From assembly GCF_018390555.1 (NCBI RefSeq), contig NZ_JAHBGB010000044.1, forward strand, positions 213,424 through 277,423: DNA of 64,000 nt. The letters run 5' to 3'. The DNA is from Ancylobacter oerskovii. GTDB lineage: Bacteria; Pseudomonadota; Alphaproteobacteria; Rhizobiales; Xanthobacteraceae. The notes beneath the pieces were generated by a model that made no database searches, was not told where the DNA came from, and saw nothing but the letters and a program-made list of their open reading frames with translations. Positions 9,741-17,396 of the stretch are shown piece by piece. A program made the translations under genes and the position numbers. Positions within the stretch are counted from its first letter, which is position 1, and every line of letters starts with the position of its first letter.

Positions 9741-10565
9741 ATGGCTCTTCTTTCCGATATTCCCGGCCGTGTCCTGCTGGTGGGGGCCGGCAAGATGGGC
9801 GGTGCCATGCTCGAAGGCTGGATCGGCCTCGGGCTGGAGCCCGCCCGGATCGCCGTCGTCGATCCGGGTCCGCCGCCGGAAGTGGCGGCGATGCTGGAAG
9901 CGCGCGGCGTGGCGCTCAATCCGCTCAATGGCGGGCCGCCATCGGTGATGCTGGTGGCGGTGAAGCCGCAGGTGGCCCCCGACGTGCTTGCCAAGGTGGC
10001 GCCGCTCGCCGGGCCGGGCACGCTGGTGGTCTCGGTGATGGCCGGCCGCACGCTCGCCTTTCTCGAGGAGCATTTCGCGCCGGGCACGGCGGTGGTGCGC
10101 TCGATCCCCAACACCCCGGCGGCGATCGGGCGTGGCGTCACGGTGGCGGTGCCGAACCGGGCGGTCTCGCCGGAGCAGATGCGCATCGCCGATGCGCTGC
10201 TCAAGGCCACCGGCGGCTGCGAATGGGTGGAGAGCGAGGACCTGATCGACGTCGCCACGGCGGTGTCGGGCTCGGGCCCGGCCTATGTGTTCCTGCTCGC
10301 CGAGGCGCTGGCGGAGGCCGGTGCCAAGGCCGGGCTGCCGGTCGACATGGCCGACCGGCTCGCCCGCGCCACCGTCGCCGGCGCCGGCGAGCTGATCGTC
10401 CGCTCCGGCATCGACCCGGCGCAGCTTCGGCGCAACGTCACCTCGCCGAACGGCACCACGGCGGCGGCGCTGTCGGTGCTGATGGACGAGACGAAGGGGT
10501 TCGGCCCGCTGCTGACCGAGGCGGTCGCCGCCGCCGCGCGCCGCTCGCGCGAGCTGGCGGGCTGA
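9741..10565 (+). CDS. proC: Pyrroline-5-carboxylate reductase
   Basis: Reduces pyrroline-5-carboxylate to proline with NAD(P)H, the last step of proline synthesis. The 274-residue product has the Rossmann motif LLVGAGKMGGAM near the N-terminus, SIPNTPAAIGRG in the middle, and the C-terminal P5CR signature starting VSGSGPAYVFLLAEAL and containing TSPNGTTAAAL. Family length and complete. The tRNA-binding protein gene csaA follows 30 bp downstream and may share its transcript. Confidence 0.96.
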   Translation: MALLSDIPGRVLLVGAGKMGGAMLEGWIGLGLEPARIAVVDPGPPPEVAAMLEARGVALNPLNGGPPSVMLVAVKPQVAPDVLAKVAPLAGPGTLVVSVMAGRTLAFLEEHFAPGTAVVRSIPNTPAAIGRGVTVAVPNRAVSPEQMRIADALLKATGGCEWVESEDLIDVATAVSGSGPAYVFLLAEALAEAGAKAGLPVDMADRLARATVAGAGELIVRSGIDPAQLRRNVTSPNGTTAAALSVLMDETKGFGPLLTEAVAAAARRSRELAG

Positions 10566-10595
10566 GCCGGCGGACGCGAAGACGAGGAGGATCCC

Positions 10596-10949
10596 ATGAG
10601 CCTTGCACCCGCCGCGACCATCGATATCGGCGACTTCCTGAAGGTCGACATCCGCGTCGGCACGATCATCCAGGCCGAGCCCTTCCCGGAGGCGCGCAAG
10701 CCGGCGCTGAAGCTGGTGATCGACTTCGGCGCCCATGTCGGGGTGAAGAAGTCCACGGCGCAGATCACCGTGCACTATGCGCCGGAGGACCTCATCGGCC
10801 GGCAGGTGGCGGCGGTGGTGAACTTCCCGCCGCGGCAGATCGGGCCCGTGATGTCGGAGGTGCTGACCCTCGGCTTCCCGGACGAGGACGGCGCCGTGGT
10901 GCTGTTCGCTCCCGACCGCGAGGTGCCGAACGGGGCGCGGCTGTTCTGA
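10596..10949 (+). CDS. csaA: tRNA-binding protein, CsaA family
   Basis: A 117-residue single OB-fold (EMAP/tRNA-binding) protein. The [21 protein letters not shown] opening, [31 protein letters not shown] and the C-terminal PNGARLF are all typical of CsaA. CsaA was described as having export-chaperone-like activity in Bacillus and binds tRNA in vitro; its main role is unsettled. A ribosome site (GACGAGGAGGAT) precedes the ATG closely. Confidence 0.92.
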   Translation: MSLAPAATIDIGDFLKVDIRVGTIIQAEPFPEARKPALKLVIDFGAHVGVKKSTAQITVHYAPEDLIGRQVAAVVNFPPRQIGPVMSEVLTLGFPDEDGAVVLFAPDREVPNGARLF

Positions 10950-10974
10950 GGCGGGGGGCGCCGGTCTCGGCTTG

Positions 10975-11070
10975 CTTCATTCCGGGGCTGGACCCCGGGC
11001 ATCCGGCTGTCCCGACTTGTTCCGATGTATGGGTCGGATCCCCGGGTCACGCCCGGGGACGAGGGTGAGG
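10975..11070. repeat. Palindromic GC-rich intergenic repeat (family C)
   Basis: A short interspersed element with arms resembling CCCCGGG-type palindromes: GGGGCTGGACCCCGGGCATC near the left end and GATCCCCGGGTCACGCCCGG near the right end. A related sequence occurs at 44243-44330. Such elements are common between genes in Hyphomicrobiales. Here it lies between the convergent csaA and histidine kinase genes, where it could fold in both transcripts. Confidence 0.7.
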
Positions 11071-11104
11071 TTCGGGGCGGCGGCATGTCCAAAGCTTCGC
11101 CCAT

Positions 11105-12604
11105 TCACACCGGGATGCGGATGGTCGCCCTCAGCCCGCCGAGCGGGCTGTCGCCCAGCGTGACATCGCCTCCATGGGCGCGCGCCGCGTCGCGGGCGAT
11201 GGTCAGCCCCAGCCCCGAGCCGCCTTCGTCCTGATTGCGCGCCTCGTCGAGGCGGAAGAACGGCCGGAACACCTCCTCGCGCCGTTCGGGCGGAATGCCG
11301 GGGCCGTCGTCGTCCACCGTGACGATCAGCCAGCGCTCGGCGCGGGTGCCGTTGATGTCGATGCGGCCGGCATAGCGCCAACCATTCGCCACCAGATTGG
11401 CGAGGCAGCGGCGGAAGGCGTCCGGCCGCAGCGTCACCATCGGATCGCCGGAGAAGGACGCGGTGACGGTGGCCCCGTGGCGCTCGCCGGCCACCCGGGC
11501 CTCCTCGATCAGCCGGGCGATGTCGGTGAGCGCCGGCGGCTCGCCCATGTCGTCGCGGGCGAAGGCGAGATAGGCCTCCAGCATGCTCTGCAACTCGTCG
11601 ACATCCTTGCGCAGCGCCTCGGTCTCGCGCTCGTCCATGAAGGCGAGTTCCAGCTTGAAGCGGGTGAGGATGGTGCGCATGTCGTGCGACACGCCCGCCA
11701 GCATGGTGGTGCGCTGCTCGATCTGCCGCTCGATGCGCCGCTTCATCTCGATGAAGGCGAGCGCCGCGCCGCGCACCTCGCGCGCCCCGCGCGGCCGGAA
11801 GCCGGTGACGTCGCGCCCCTTGCCGAAGGCGATGGCGGCGTCGGCCAGCGCCTCGATCGGCTTGATCTGGTTGCGCAGGAACAGGATGGCGACGGTGAGC
11901 AGCACCAGCGAGGTGCCGACCATCCAGACCAGGAAGATGTGGGAGTTCGAGAGATAGGCCTGACTGCGGCGGGCGAAGATGCGCATCACCATGTCGTCGA
12001 ACTGGATCCGCACCTCGATCAGGTTGGAATTGCCGACGGTATCGGTCCAGAACGGCCGGCGCAGCCGCTTGCCGAGCTCGCCGGTGAAGTTGGAATCGAG
12101 GATGGAGAAGAAGGGCTTGGGCCCCGGCGGCGGCAGGTGCTCGTCGGGCAGGAAGTCGACCGACAGGCCCATGGCCGACTGGGCGATCTGCCGCACCCGC
12201 TCGCGTCCCTCCTGGCTGGGAAAGGCGACGGCGAGGTCGGCGAGCGCGGTGATGTCCTGCGACACCGCGGCGGAGAGCCGGCGGGTGACGGTGTTGTAGT
12301 GGCGTTCCATGAACACGAAGGCCAGCACCGATTGCAGGATCACCATCGGCGTGACGATGATGATCAGCGAGCGGGCGTAGAGCCCCTTCGGCATCACCCG
12401 GTTGAACCAGGAGCCGAAGCGGGCATTGTTCTCGCGCAGGCGGGCATTGGCGTCGCACAGGGCGCCCCAGGCGGTGTGGGCCCCCTTCGGCATGACCCGG
12501 CCCACCGCGGCGGCGAGGCGGGCATTGTTCTCCCGCAGGCGCGTGCCGAGATCGCGCAGGAAGTGCCGGGCGGCGCCGAGCCGCTGATCGTCGAGCAGGC
12601 TCAA
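11105..12604 (-). CDS. Membrane sensor histidine kinase, EnvZ-like
   Basis: A 499-residue inner-membrane kinase: cytoplasmic N-terminus (1-75), first membrane segment about 77-97, periplasmic sensor region (about 98-222), second membrane segment about 223-243, HAMP, a dimerisation domain with the phosphorylated His at about residue 307 (GVSHDMRTILTRFKLEL), then a HATPase domain with DDDGPGIP and GGSGLGLTIA. The H-box has Ile where Pro is usual (HDMRTI). The N-terminal cytoplasmic tail holds two near-identical 20-residue blocks (22-41 and 55-74). The ATG overlaps the response-regulator stop by 4 bp, so it is the second gene of a two-component operon. The stimulus is unknown. Confidence 0.9.
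   Translation of the reverse strand: MSLLDDQRLGAARHFLRDLGTRLRENNARLAAAVGRVMPKGAHTAWGALCDANARLRENNARFGSWFNRVMPKGLYARSLIIIVTPMVILQSVLAFVFMERHYNTVTRRLSAAVSQDITALADLAVAFPSQEGRERVRQIAQSAMGLSVDFLPDEHLPPPGPKPFFSILDSNFTGELGKRLRRPFWTDTVGNSNLIEVRIQFDDMVMRIFARRSQAYLSNSHIFLVWMVGTSLVLLTVAILFLRNQIKPIEALADAAIAFGKGRDVTGFRPRGAREVRGAALAFIEMKRRIERQIEQRTTMLAGVSHDMRTILTRFKLELAFMDERETEALRKDVDELQSMLEAYLAFARDDMGEPPALTDIARLIEEARVAGERHGATVTASFSGDPMVTLRPDAFRRCLANLVANGWRYAGRIDINGTRAERWLIVTVDDDGPGIPPERREEVFRPFFRLDEARNQDEGGSGLGLTIARDAARAHGGDVTLGDSPLGGLRATIRIPV
12383..12541 (-). repeat. Direct duplication inside the kinase N-terminus (99-bp period)
   Basis: Two 60-bp blocks, at 12482-12541 and 12383-12442, encode similar 20-residue segments. 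Both begin RLRENNAR and end RVMPKG. The blocks are nearly identical at their ends and diverge in the middle, which suggests an older in-frame duplication. It lies in the region before the first membrane segment. Confidence 0.85.
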
Positions 12605-13344
12605 GGCGCCACGACCAGCCGGTAGCCGACGCCGCGCACGGTCTGCAGATAGGCCGGGTTGGCCGGATCGCGCTCGATCTTGCGGCGCAGGCGGTTGACC
12701 TGCACGTCGACCGCCCGGTCGCCGGCGGAAATGCCGGGGGCGACCAGCGCCTGGCGCGGCACCGTCTCGCCCGGCCGCTCGCCGAGCACGCGCAGCATGT
12801 CGCGCTCGCGGTCGGTAAGGCGGACGAGTTCGCCCTCGCGCTGGAGCTCGCCGCGCTCCAGATGGAACACGAACGGCCCGAACCGCACGGATTCGATGAC
12901 CTGGGCCGGCGGGACCGCCGCGCGCTTCAGGATGTTGTTGATGCGCAGCAGCAGCTCGCGCGGCTCGAAGGGCTTGGCGAGATAGTCGTCGGCGCCGATC
13001 TCCAGCCCCTTGATGCGGTCCTCGGTCTCCGAGCGGGCGGTGAGCATGAGGATCGGCACGCCGGATTCGGTGCGCACCAGCCGGGCGAGCTCCAGCCCGT
13101 TCATGCCGGGCATCATCACGTCGAGGATGAGCAGGTCGAAGGTGAGGCCGGCGAGCCGTCCGCGCGCGTCGTCGGCCGATTCCGCCGTCGTCACCCGATA
13201 GCCCTGCTCCGACAGGAAGCGCGAGAGGAGGTCGCGGATCCGGCGGTCGTCGTCGACGATCAGCAAATGGACGGCGTCGTCGGCCGGCGTCGCCATGCGC
13301 GGGCGGGCGGTCGAGGCGGGGCCGGAACTGGCAGCGTCGAGCAT
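12601..13344 (-). CDS. OmpR-family response regulator
   Basis: A 247-residue DNA-binding regulator that partners the adjacent EnvZ-like kinase. The receiver domain (about 25-140) has the acidic pocket VDDD, the phospho-acceptor Asp in LLILDVMMPGMNG, and the Lys in DDYLAKPFEPREL. The C-terminal winged helix (about 155-247) has RLTDRERDMLRVL and the recognition region VDVQVNRLRRKIE, ending TVRGVGYRL. I chose the ATG at 13344-13342 because GAGGAGAC precedes it closely; the frame stays open to 13422. Its stop overlaps the kinase start by 4 bp. Confidence 0.92.
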   Translation of the reverse strand: MLDAASSGPASTARPRMATPADDAVHLLIVDDDRRIRDLLSRFLSEQGYRVTTAESADDARGRLAGLTFDLLILDVMMPGMNGLELARLVRTESGVPILMLTARSETEDRIKGLEIGADDYLAKPFEPRELLLRINNILKRAAVPPAQVIESVRFGPFVFHLERGELQREGELVRLTDRERDMLRVLGERPGETVPRQALVAPGISAGDRAVDVQVNRLRRKIERDPANPAYLQTVRGVGYRLVVAP

Positions 13345-13387
13345 CGGTGTCTCCTCGATCGCCTTGCGGCCAGGCGGAATCGCCCGA

Positions 13388-13457
13388 TCGGAAAGCGCTT
13401 TCGATTCAATGGGCTGGAGCATGTTCCCTTTGCGAAGGCCTTTCGACCTTCGCGGAA
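13388..13457. repeat. Palindromic element between marR-type gene and response regulator
   Basis: A perfect 12-bp palindrome, GAAAGCGCTTTC (13391-13402), is followed by an imperfect hairpin with arms TGCGAAGG (13430-13437) and CCTTCGC (13447-13453) nested in GTTCC and GGAAC. Such elements are widespread between Hyphomicrobiales genes. It could end the upstream MarR transcript. It is also immediately upstream of the response-regulator gene, so an operator role is possible but unsupported. Confidence 0.55.
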
Positions 13458-13463
13458 CACGCC

Positions 13464-14051
13464 CTAGCGCGGGCGGGCGGGCGCCTTGCCGGCGCGCGCG
13501 CTGCCCGGCGCCATGGCCTGGTCGGCGCGGGCGATGAGCTTCTCCACCCCGGCCTGATCTTCGGCATCGATCATGGCGACAAGAAAGCGGCGCACATCCT
13601 CCCGCGTGCCCGGCGCGCAGGCAGCGAGCGCCCGCTCGATGCGCTGCGACTGGATGGCCACAAAGTCGCGCGCCAGTGCCGCGCCCTTGGGCGTGAGGTG
13701 GAGCAGGCGCTGGCGGCGGTCGGAGGAGCCGGCGCGGCTGTCGACGAAGCCGCCGTCGACCAGCTCGCGCAGCACCCGTCCGAGGCTCTGCTTGGTGATG
13801 CGCAATATGTCGAGCAGGTCCGTCACCCGCATGCCCGGGTGGCGGTTGACGAAGTGGAGGACCCGGTGATGCGCGCGCCCGAAACCGTACCCCTGCAGCA
13901 CCTTGTCCGGGTCGCTGACGAAGTTGCGATAGGCGAAGAACAGCAGCTCGATCAGGTCGGTCTGGTTGGCCGGCGCGGCATCGCCCGCGGCGGCGGCATC
14001 GGCATCCGCCGCATTGGCGTGGGGCGGTCGAGAGACATTTATGTCAGCCAT
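13464..14051 (-). CDS. MarR-family winged-helix regulator
   Basis: A 195-residue regulator. After an Ala/Asp-rich N-terminal tail (about 1-28), the MarR fold runs from about 30 to 165. It includes GRAHHRVLHFVNRHPGMRVT, the recognition helix region ITKQSLGRVLRELVDGGFV, and the wing with DRRQRLLHLTPKG. The tail is basic and Ala/Pro-rich. The start is the ATG at 14051-14049; a TTG ten codons upstream is in frame. It is divergent from ilvE with about 270 bp between the starts, so it may control ilvE, itself, or both. The ligand is unknown. Confidence 0.85.
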   Translation of the reverse strand: MADINVSRPPHANAADADAAAAGDAAPANQTDLIELLFFAYRNFVSDPDKVLQGYGFGRAHHRVLHFVNRHPGMRVTDLLDILRITKQSLGRVLRELVDGGFVDSRAGSSDRRQRLLHLTPKGAALARDFVAIQSQRIERALAACAPGTREDVRRFLVAMIDAEDQAGVEKLIARADQAMAPGSARAGKAPARPR

Positions 14052-14320
14052 GTTGACTTTTTTCGTTATGATCGTTACCAAGAAGCCCTGTTTGACGAAA
14101 GGATCGTTCGGGTTGCCCCGCGCGACCTTCGCGTCAGCCAGCGCGTCGGCGGTGCCGGATGGCAGTTCCTTCGACGGCGATCACGATAGATGTACTTGGC
14201 CTGCGAAGCAAAATATGCGCTGAAAACACGCACGCGACCGGGTAGGACATGCTTTAAGGACAAGATGGGCGCTGCCGCCGGATCATGGCGGGCGGCGGGC
14301 CCCGTTCGGGAGACAGTACC

Positions 14321-15211
14321 ATGGCAAGCGAACCCTTCGACAAACGCAGTGGCTGGATCTGGTACGACGGCGCCTTGGTGCCGTGGTCGGATGCCAAGGT
14401 CCATGTTCTGACGCACGGCCTGCATTACGGCAGCTGTGTATTCGAGGGCGAGCGCGCCTATGGCGGCGAGATCTTCAAGCTGGACGAGCACACCGTCCGC
14501 CTGAAGGAGAGCGCGCGCCTGCTCGATTTCGAGATTCCCTACAGCGAGGCGGAGATCAACGCCGCCTGCCGCGAGATCCTGGTGAAGCAGAATCTGGTCG
14601 ACGCCTATCTGCGCCCGGTGGCGTGGCGCGGCTCGGACATGATGGGCGTCTCCGCCCAGAACAACCAGATCCACCTCGCCATCGCGGCGTGGGAATGGCC
14701 GAGCTATTTCGATCCGGCGGAGCGGCTGAAGGGCATCCGCATCGGCATGGCGAAGTATCGCCGTCCCGATCCGCTGACCGCGCCCTCGACCTCGAAGGCG
14801 GCCGGCCTCTACATGATCTGCACCATCTCCAAGCACGCTGCCGAGCGCGAGGGCTATGCCGACGCGCTGATGCTGGACTGGCGCGGCCGTGTCGCCGAAT
14901 GCACCGGCGCCAACATCTTCTTCGTGAAGGATGGGGTGATCCACACGCCGGAGGCGGATGCGTTCCTCAACGGCATCACCCGCCAGACGGTGATCGCGCT
15001 CGCCAAGCGCCGCGGCATCGAGGTGAACGAGCGGGCGATCATGCCGGAGGAGCTGTCCAGCTTCGACGAGTGCTTCATCACCGGTACCGCCGCCGAGGTG
15101 ACGCCGGTGTCGGAGATCGCCGGCACGCATTTCCAGCCCGGCCCGGTGACCAAGACGCTGTTCGAGGATTACAACGTCGAGGTGCAGCCGAAGAAGAAGG
15201 CGGCGGCGTAA
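14321..15211 (+). CDS. ilvE: Branched-chain amino acid aminotransferase
   Basis: A PLP-dependent enzyme that interconverts Val, Leu and Ile with their 2-oxo acids. The 296-residue product has the class IV fold: VHVLTHGLHYGSCVFEGERA near the N-terminus, the PLP lysine within APSTSKAAGLYMICT, and ECTGANIFFVKDG in the C-terminal half. I chose the ATG at 14321 (MASEPFDK), preceded by CGGGAGACA; the frame is open to 14285. A strong hairpin terminator follows. It is divergent from a MarR regulator. Confidence 0.95.
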   Translation: MASEPFDKRSGWIWYDGALVPWSDAKVHVLTHGLHYGSCVFEGERAYGGEIFKLDEHTVRLKESARLLDFEIPYSEAEINAACREILVKQNLVDAYLRPVAWRGSDMMGVSAQNNQIHLAIAAWEWPSYFDPAERLKGIRIGMAKYRRPDPLTAPSTSKAAGLYMICTISKHAAEREGYADALMLDWRGRVAECTGANIFFVKDGVIHTPEADAFLNGITRQTVIALAKRRGIEVNERAIMPEELSSFDECFITGTAAEVTPVSEIAGTHFQPGPVTKTLFEDYNVEVQPKKKAAA

Positions 15212-15238
15212 GCGGCCGACGCTCTTCGCACATGAATG

Positions 15239-15270
15239 AAATGCCGGCCTTCGGGCCGGCATTTTCGTTT
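15239..15270 (+). terminator. Rho-independent terminator after ilvE
   Basis: A 9-bp GC-rich stem (ATGCCGGCC with GGCCGGCAT) closed by a UUCG tetraloop, flanked by A and T residues and followed by TTTTCGTTTT. It starts about 28 nt after the ilvE stop. Confidence 0.92.
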
Positions 15271-15384
15271 TGCGCACCCGGTCCGGGCACCGGTAGGGCT
15301 CGGCGTGCGTCGGCCTCCCGGCGTCGGGGACTTGCTATGCATCGGGGGCTTGCCGCGCGCGGCGGATTGGCCTAGCCGGGCGGC

Positions 15385-15888
15385 ATGAGCATCTGGCGCC
15401 CGGTTTCCCATATTCGCGTTCTCGCCATCGGCCTGCACTGGCGGAACGGCCGGCTGCTCGCCGCCGAGGTGCGGGACGATCTCGGCCGCCTCAAGGGCGT
15501 GCGGCCGCTGGGCGGCGGGGTCGAGTTCGGCGAACGCTGCGAAGCCGCCCTCATGCGCGAATTCCGCGAGGAACTGGGCGTCGCGATCGAGGTGATCGAC
15601 GGTCCGGCGGTGCTGGAGAACATCTACACCCATCAGGGCGCGACCGGGCATGAGGTGGTGTTCGCCTATGAGGTGGATTTCGCCGCGGACGCCTTCGCCG
15701 GGCAGGATCGCATCGTCTTCCACGAGGACGACGGCAGCCCGGTGGTGGCGCACTGGTACGATCTGGCCGAACTCGACATCGCCGGCGGGCCGGCGCTCTA
15801 TCCCGAGGGGCTGAAGCGGCATCTGCTCGCCCGCCGGGCGGAGGGCTCGGCGTTTGCACGGCTCCGTGTCGAGGGCTCGGACGCGTAG
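15385..15888 (+). CDS. NUDIX hydrolase
   Basis: A 167-residue NUDIX-fold protein. The NUDIX box is complete: GGGVEFGERCEAALMREFRE followed by ELGV, which fits GX5EX7REUXEEXGU with all metal-binding Glu residues present. The N-terminal strands (HIRVLAIGLHWRNGRLLAAE) and C-terminal helix are typical. The substrate (a nucleoside diphosphate linked to another group) cannot be read from the sequence. It lies between ilvE and the convergent moaE. Confidence 0.88.
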   Translation: MSIWRPVSHIRVLAIGLHWRNGRLLAAEVRDDLGRLKGVRPLGGGVEFGERCEAALMREFREELGVAIEVIDGPAVLENIYTHQGATGHEVVFAYEVDFAADAFAGQDRIVFHEDDGSPVVAHWYDLAELDIAGGPALYPEGLKRHLLARRAEGSAFARLRVEGSDA

Positions 15889-15904
15889 GGACCGGTAAGG
15901 CGGG

Positions 15905-16378
15905 TCAGCGCCACCGCTCCGCCGCGGCGTCGTCCGCCTCCTTGGCGGCAACCCAGTTTTTCACCGTCTCGCGTTCTTCCAGCTTCCAGAATGGGGCGCT
16001 GGTCTTCAGCCAGTCCATGAGAAACTCGGCGGCCTCGAAGGCGGCGCCGCGATGCGGCGAGGCGGTGACCACCAGCACGATGTTCTCGCCCGGCACCAGG
16101 CGGCCGTGGCGGTGGATCACCGTGGCGCCGAGGAGCGGCCAGCGCGCGCGGGCTTCCTCGACGAGGCGGCCGATTTCCTCCTCCGCCATGCCGGGATAAT
16201 GCTCCAGCGTCAGGGCGACGAGGCACCCTTCGCCGGACGCGTCGTCGGCGCGGCACAGGCCGGAAAAGGTGACGACCGCGCCGATGTCGGTGCGACCGGC
16301 CGACAAGGCGGCGATCTCGGCGGCGGTGTCGAAATCCTCGCTCTGGATGCGGATGGTGAAACGGCCGTCATCCGTCAC
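15905..16378 (-). CDS. moaE: Molybdopterin synthase catalytic subunit
   Basis: With MoaD it converts precursor Z (cyclic pyranopterin monophosphate) to molybdopterin. The 157-residue product shows the family features: GAVVTFSGLCR near the N-terminus, LTLEHYPGMAEEEI, VIHRHGRLVPGENIVLVVTAS, HRGAAFEAAEFLMDWLKTSA and the catalytic-region lysine in PFWKLEE. It follows moaD on the same strand with a 4-nt gap and ends the uvrC-pgsA-moaD-moaE block. Confidence 0.95.
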   Translation of the reverse strand: MTDDGRFTIRIQSEDFDTAAEIAALSAGRTDIGAVVTFSGLCRADDASGEGCLVALTLEHYPGMAEEEIGRLVEEARARWPLLGATVIHRHGRLVPGENIVLVVTASPHRGAAFEAAEFLMDWLKTSAPFWKLEERETVKNWVAAKEADDAAAERWR

Positions 16379-16382
16379 GACG

Positions 16383-16634
16383 TCAGCCTCCCGTCATCGG
16401 CGGGAAGAAGGCGATCTCGCGGGCGCCGGCGATCGGCGCGTCGGGGCGCGCATGGCGGCGATCAATGGCCGCACGCACCACCTTGGGGTCCTTGAACGCC
16501 TCGGCATAGCCCTCGCCACGCGCGGCGAGGAAGGCGGCAAGTTCCGCCACGGTGCGGACGCCCTGCGGCGTCTCGACCTCCTCGGCCTCATGCCCGATGC
16601 GCTCGCGCACCCAGGCGAAATAAACGATCTTCAC
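16383..16634 (-). CDS. moaD: Molybdopterin synthase sulfur carrier subunit
   Basis: An 83-residue ubiquitin-like sulfur carrier. The product starts MKIVYFAWVRERIGHEAEEV and ends PPMTGG. The C-terminal Gly-Gly is the site that is adenylated and thiocarboxylated. The start is a GTG at 16634-16632 that overlaps the pgsA stop by 4 bp (GTGA), so it depends on translational coupling. The longer frame open upstream is a shadow of pgsA. Confidence 0.93.
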   Translation of the reverse strand: MKIVYFAWVRERIGHEAEEVETPQGVRTVAELAAFLAARGEGYAEAFKDPKVVRAAIDRRHARPDAPIAGAREIAFFPPMTGG

Positions 16635-17287
16635 GCCTCTTCCTCGAGCAGGTGCCGGGCGCCGGCCCGGAAATAGTCCCACCCGGTATAAAGTGTGAGC
16701 AGCGCCGCGATCCACAAGAGCAGGATGCCGGCCAGCGTGGTGCCGGGCAGCAGCGCATCGGCCGCGGGGCCCGCCAGCAGCACGCCGACCGCGACCAGCT
16801 GCGTCGCGGTCTTCCACTTGGCGAGGCGGGTGACGGGGACGCTGACCCGCAGTTCGGCGAGGAATTCGCGCAGGCCGGAGACCAGGATCTCGCGGCACAG
16901 GATGACCGCCGCCGCCCATAGCGACCAGCCGCGGATGGTGCCGTCCGATGCCATCATCAACAGCGAGGCGGCGACCAGCAGCTTGTCGGCGATGGGATCG
17001 AGCATGCGCCCGATCGCCGATTGCTGCGACCAGATGCGGGCGAGATAGCCGTCGAAGAAATCGGTGATGGCGGCGGCGACATAGATGCCGAGCGCCGCCC
17101 AGCGCAGCCACAGCCCGCCGGCGAGGATATCCGCCCAGAACAGACAGCCGACCAGCAGCGGCACCGCCACGCAGCGCGCATAGGTGAGCAGGTTGGGGAG
17201 CGCGTAGGTATGCGCACGCTTGCCGCGCACAGAGGCGGCCTGTGCGGGTTCAGTCACCGTATTCCGGGCGGGCGCGACGTCGACCAT
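16631..17287 (-). CDS. pgsA: CDP-diacylglycerol-glycerol-3-phosphate 3-phosphatidyltransferase
   Basis: Makes phosphatidylglycerol phosphate in the inner membrane. The product has the CDP-alcohol phosphotransferase signature split across ITDFFDGYLAR and GRMLDPIADK, with the catalytic Asp residues in place, and about five membrane segments. I chose the ATG at 17287-17285 (MVDVAPARN, 218 residues). An in-frame ATG at 17335 would add 16 residues. The conserved part starts at YALPNLLTYAR. Its stop overlaps the moaD start by 4 bp; uvrC lies upstream on the same strand. Confidence 0.93.
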   Translation of the reverse strand: MVDVAPARNTVTEPAQAASVRGKRAHTYALPNLLTYARCVAVPLLVGCLFWADILAGGLWLRWAALGIYVAAAITDFFDGYLARIWSQQSAIGRMLDPIADKLLVAASLLMMASDGTIRGWSLWAAAVILCREILVSGLREFLAELRVSVPVTRLAKWKTATQLVAVGVLLAGPAADALLPGTTLAGILLLWIAALLTLYTGWDYFRAGARHLLEEEA

Positions 17288-17396
17288 TGCTCTGTCCGGT
17301 TCCTCGACTGGGACGTAACCACCCTGGGGGGCCACGTCAATCTACTGCGGGCATTTCACGGCAAAGTAACGGCCATGCGTCGCTCGCCCCCCGGCT

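Noticed and set aside
16383-17287. moaD/moaE next to pgsA as an unusual operon
   Set aside because: This order occurs widely in Hyphomicrobiales and is not noteworthy.
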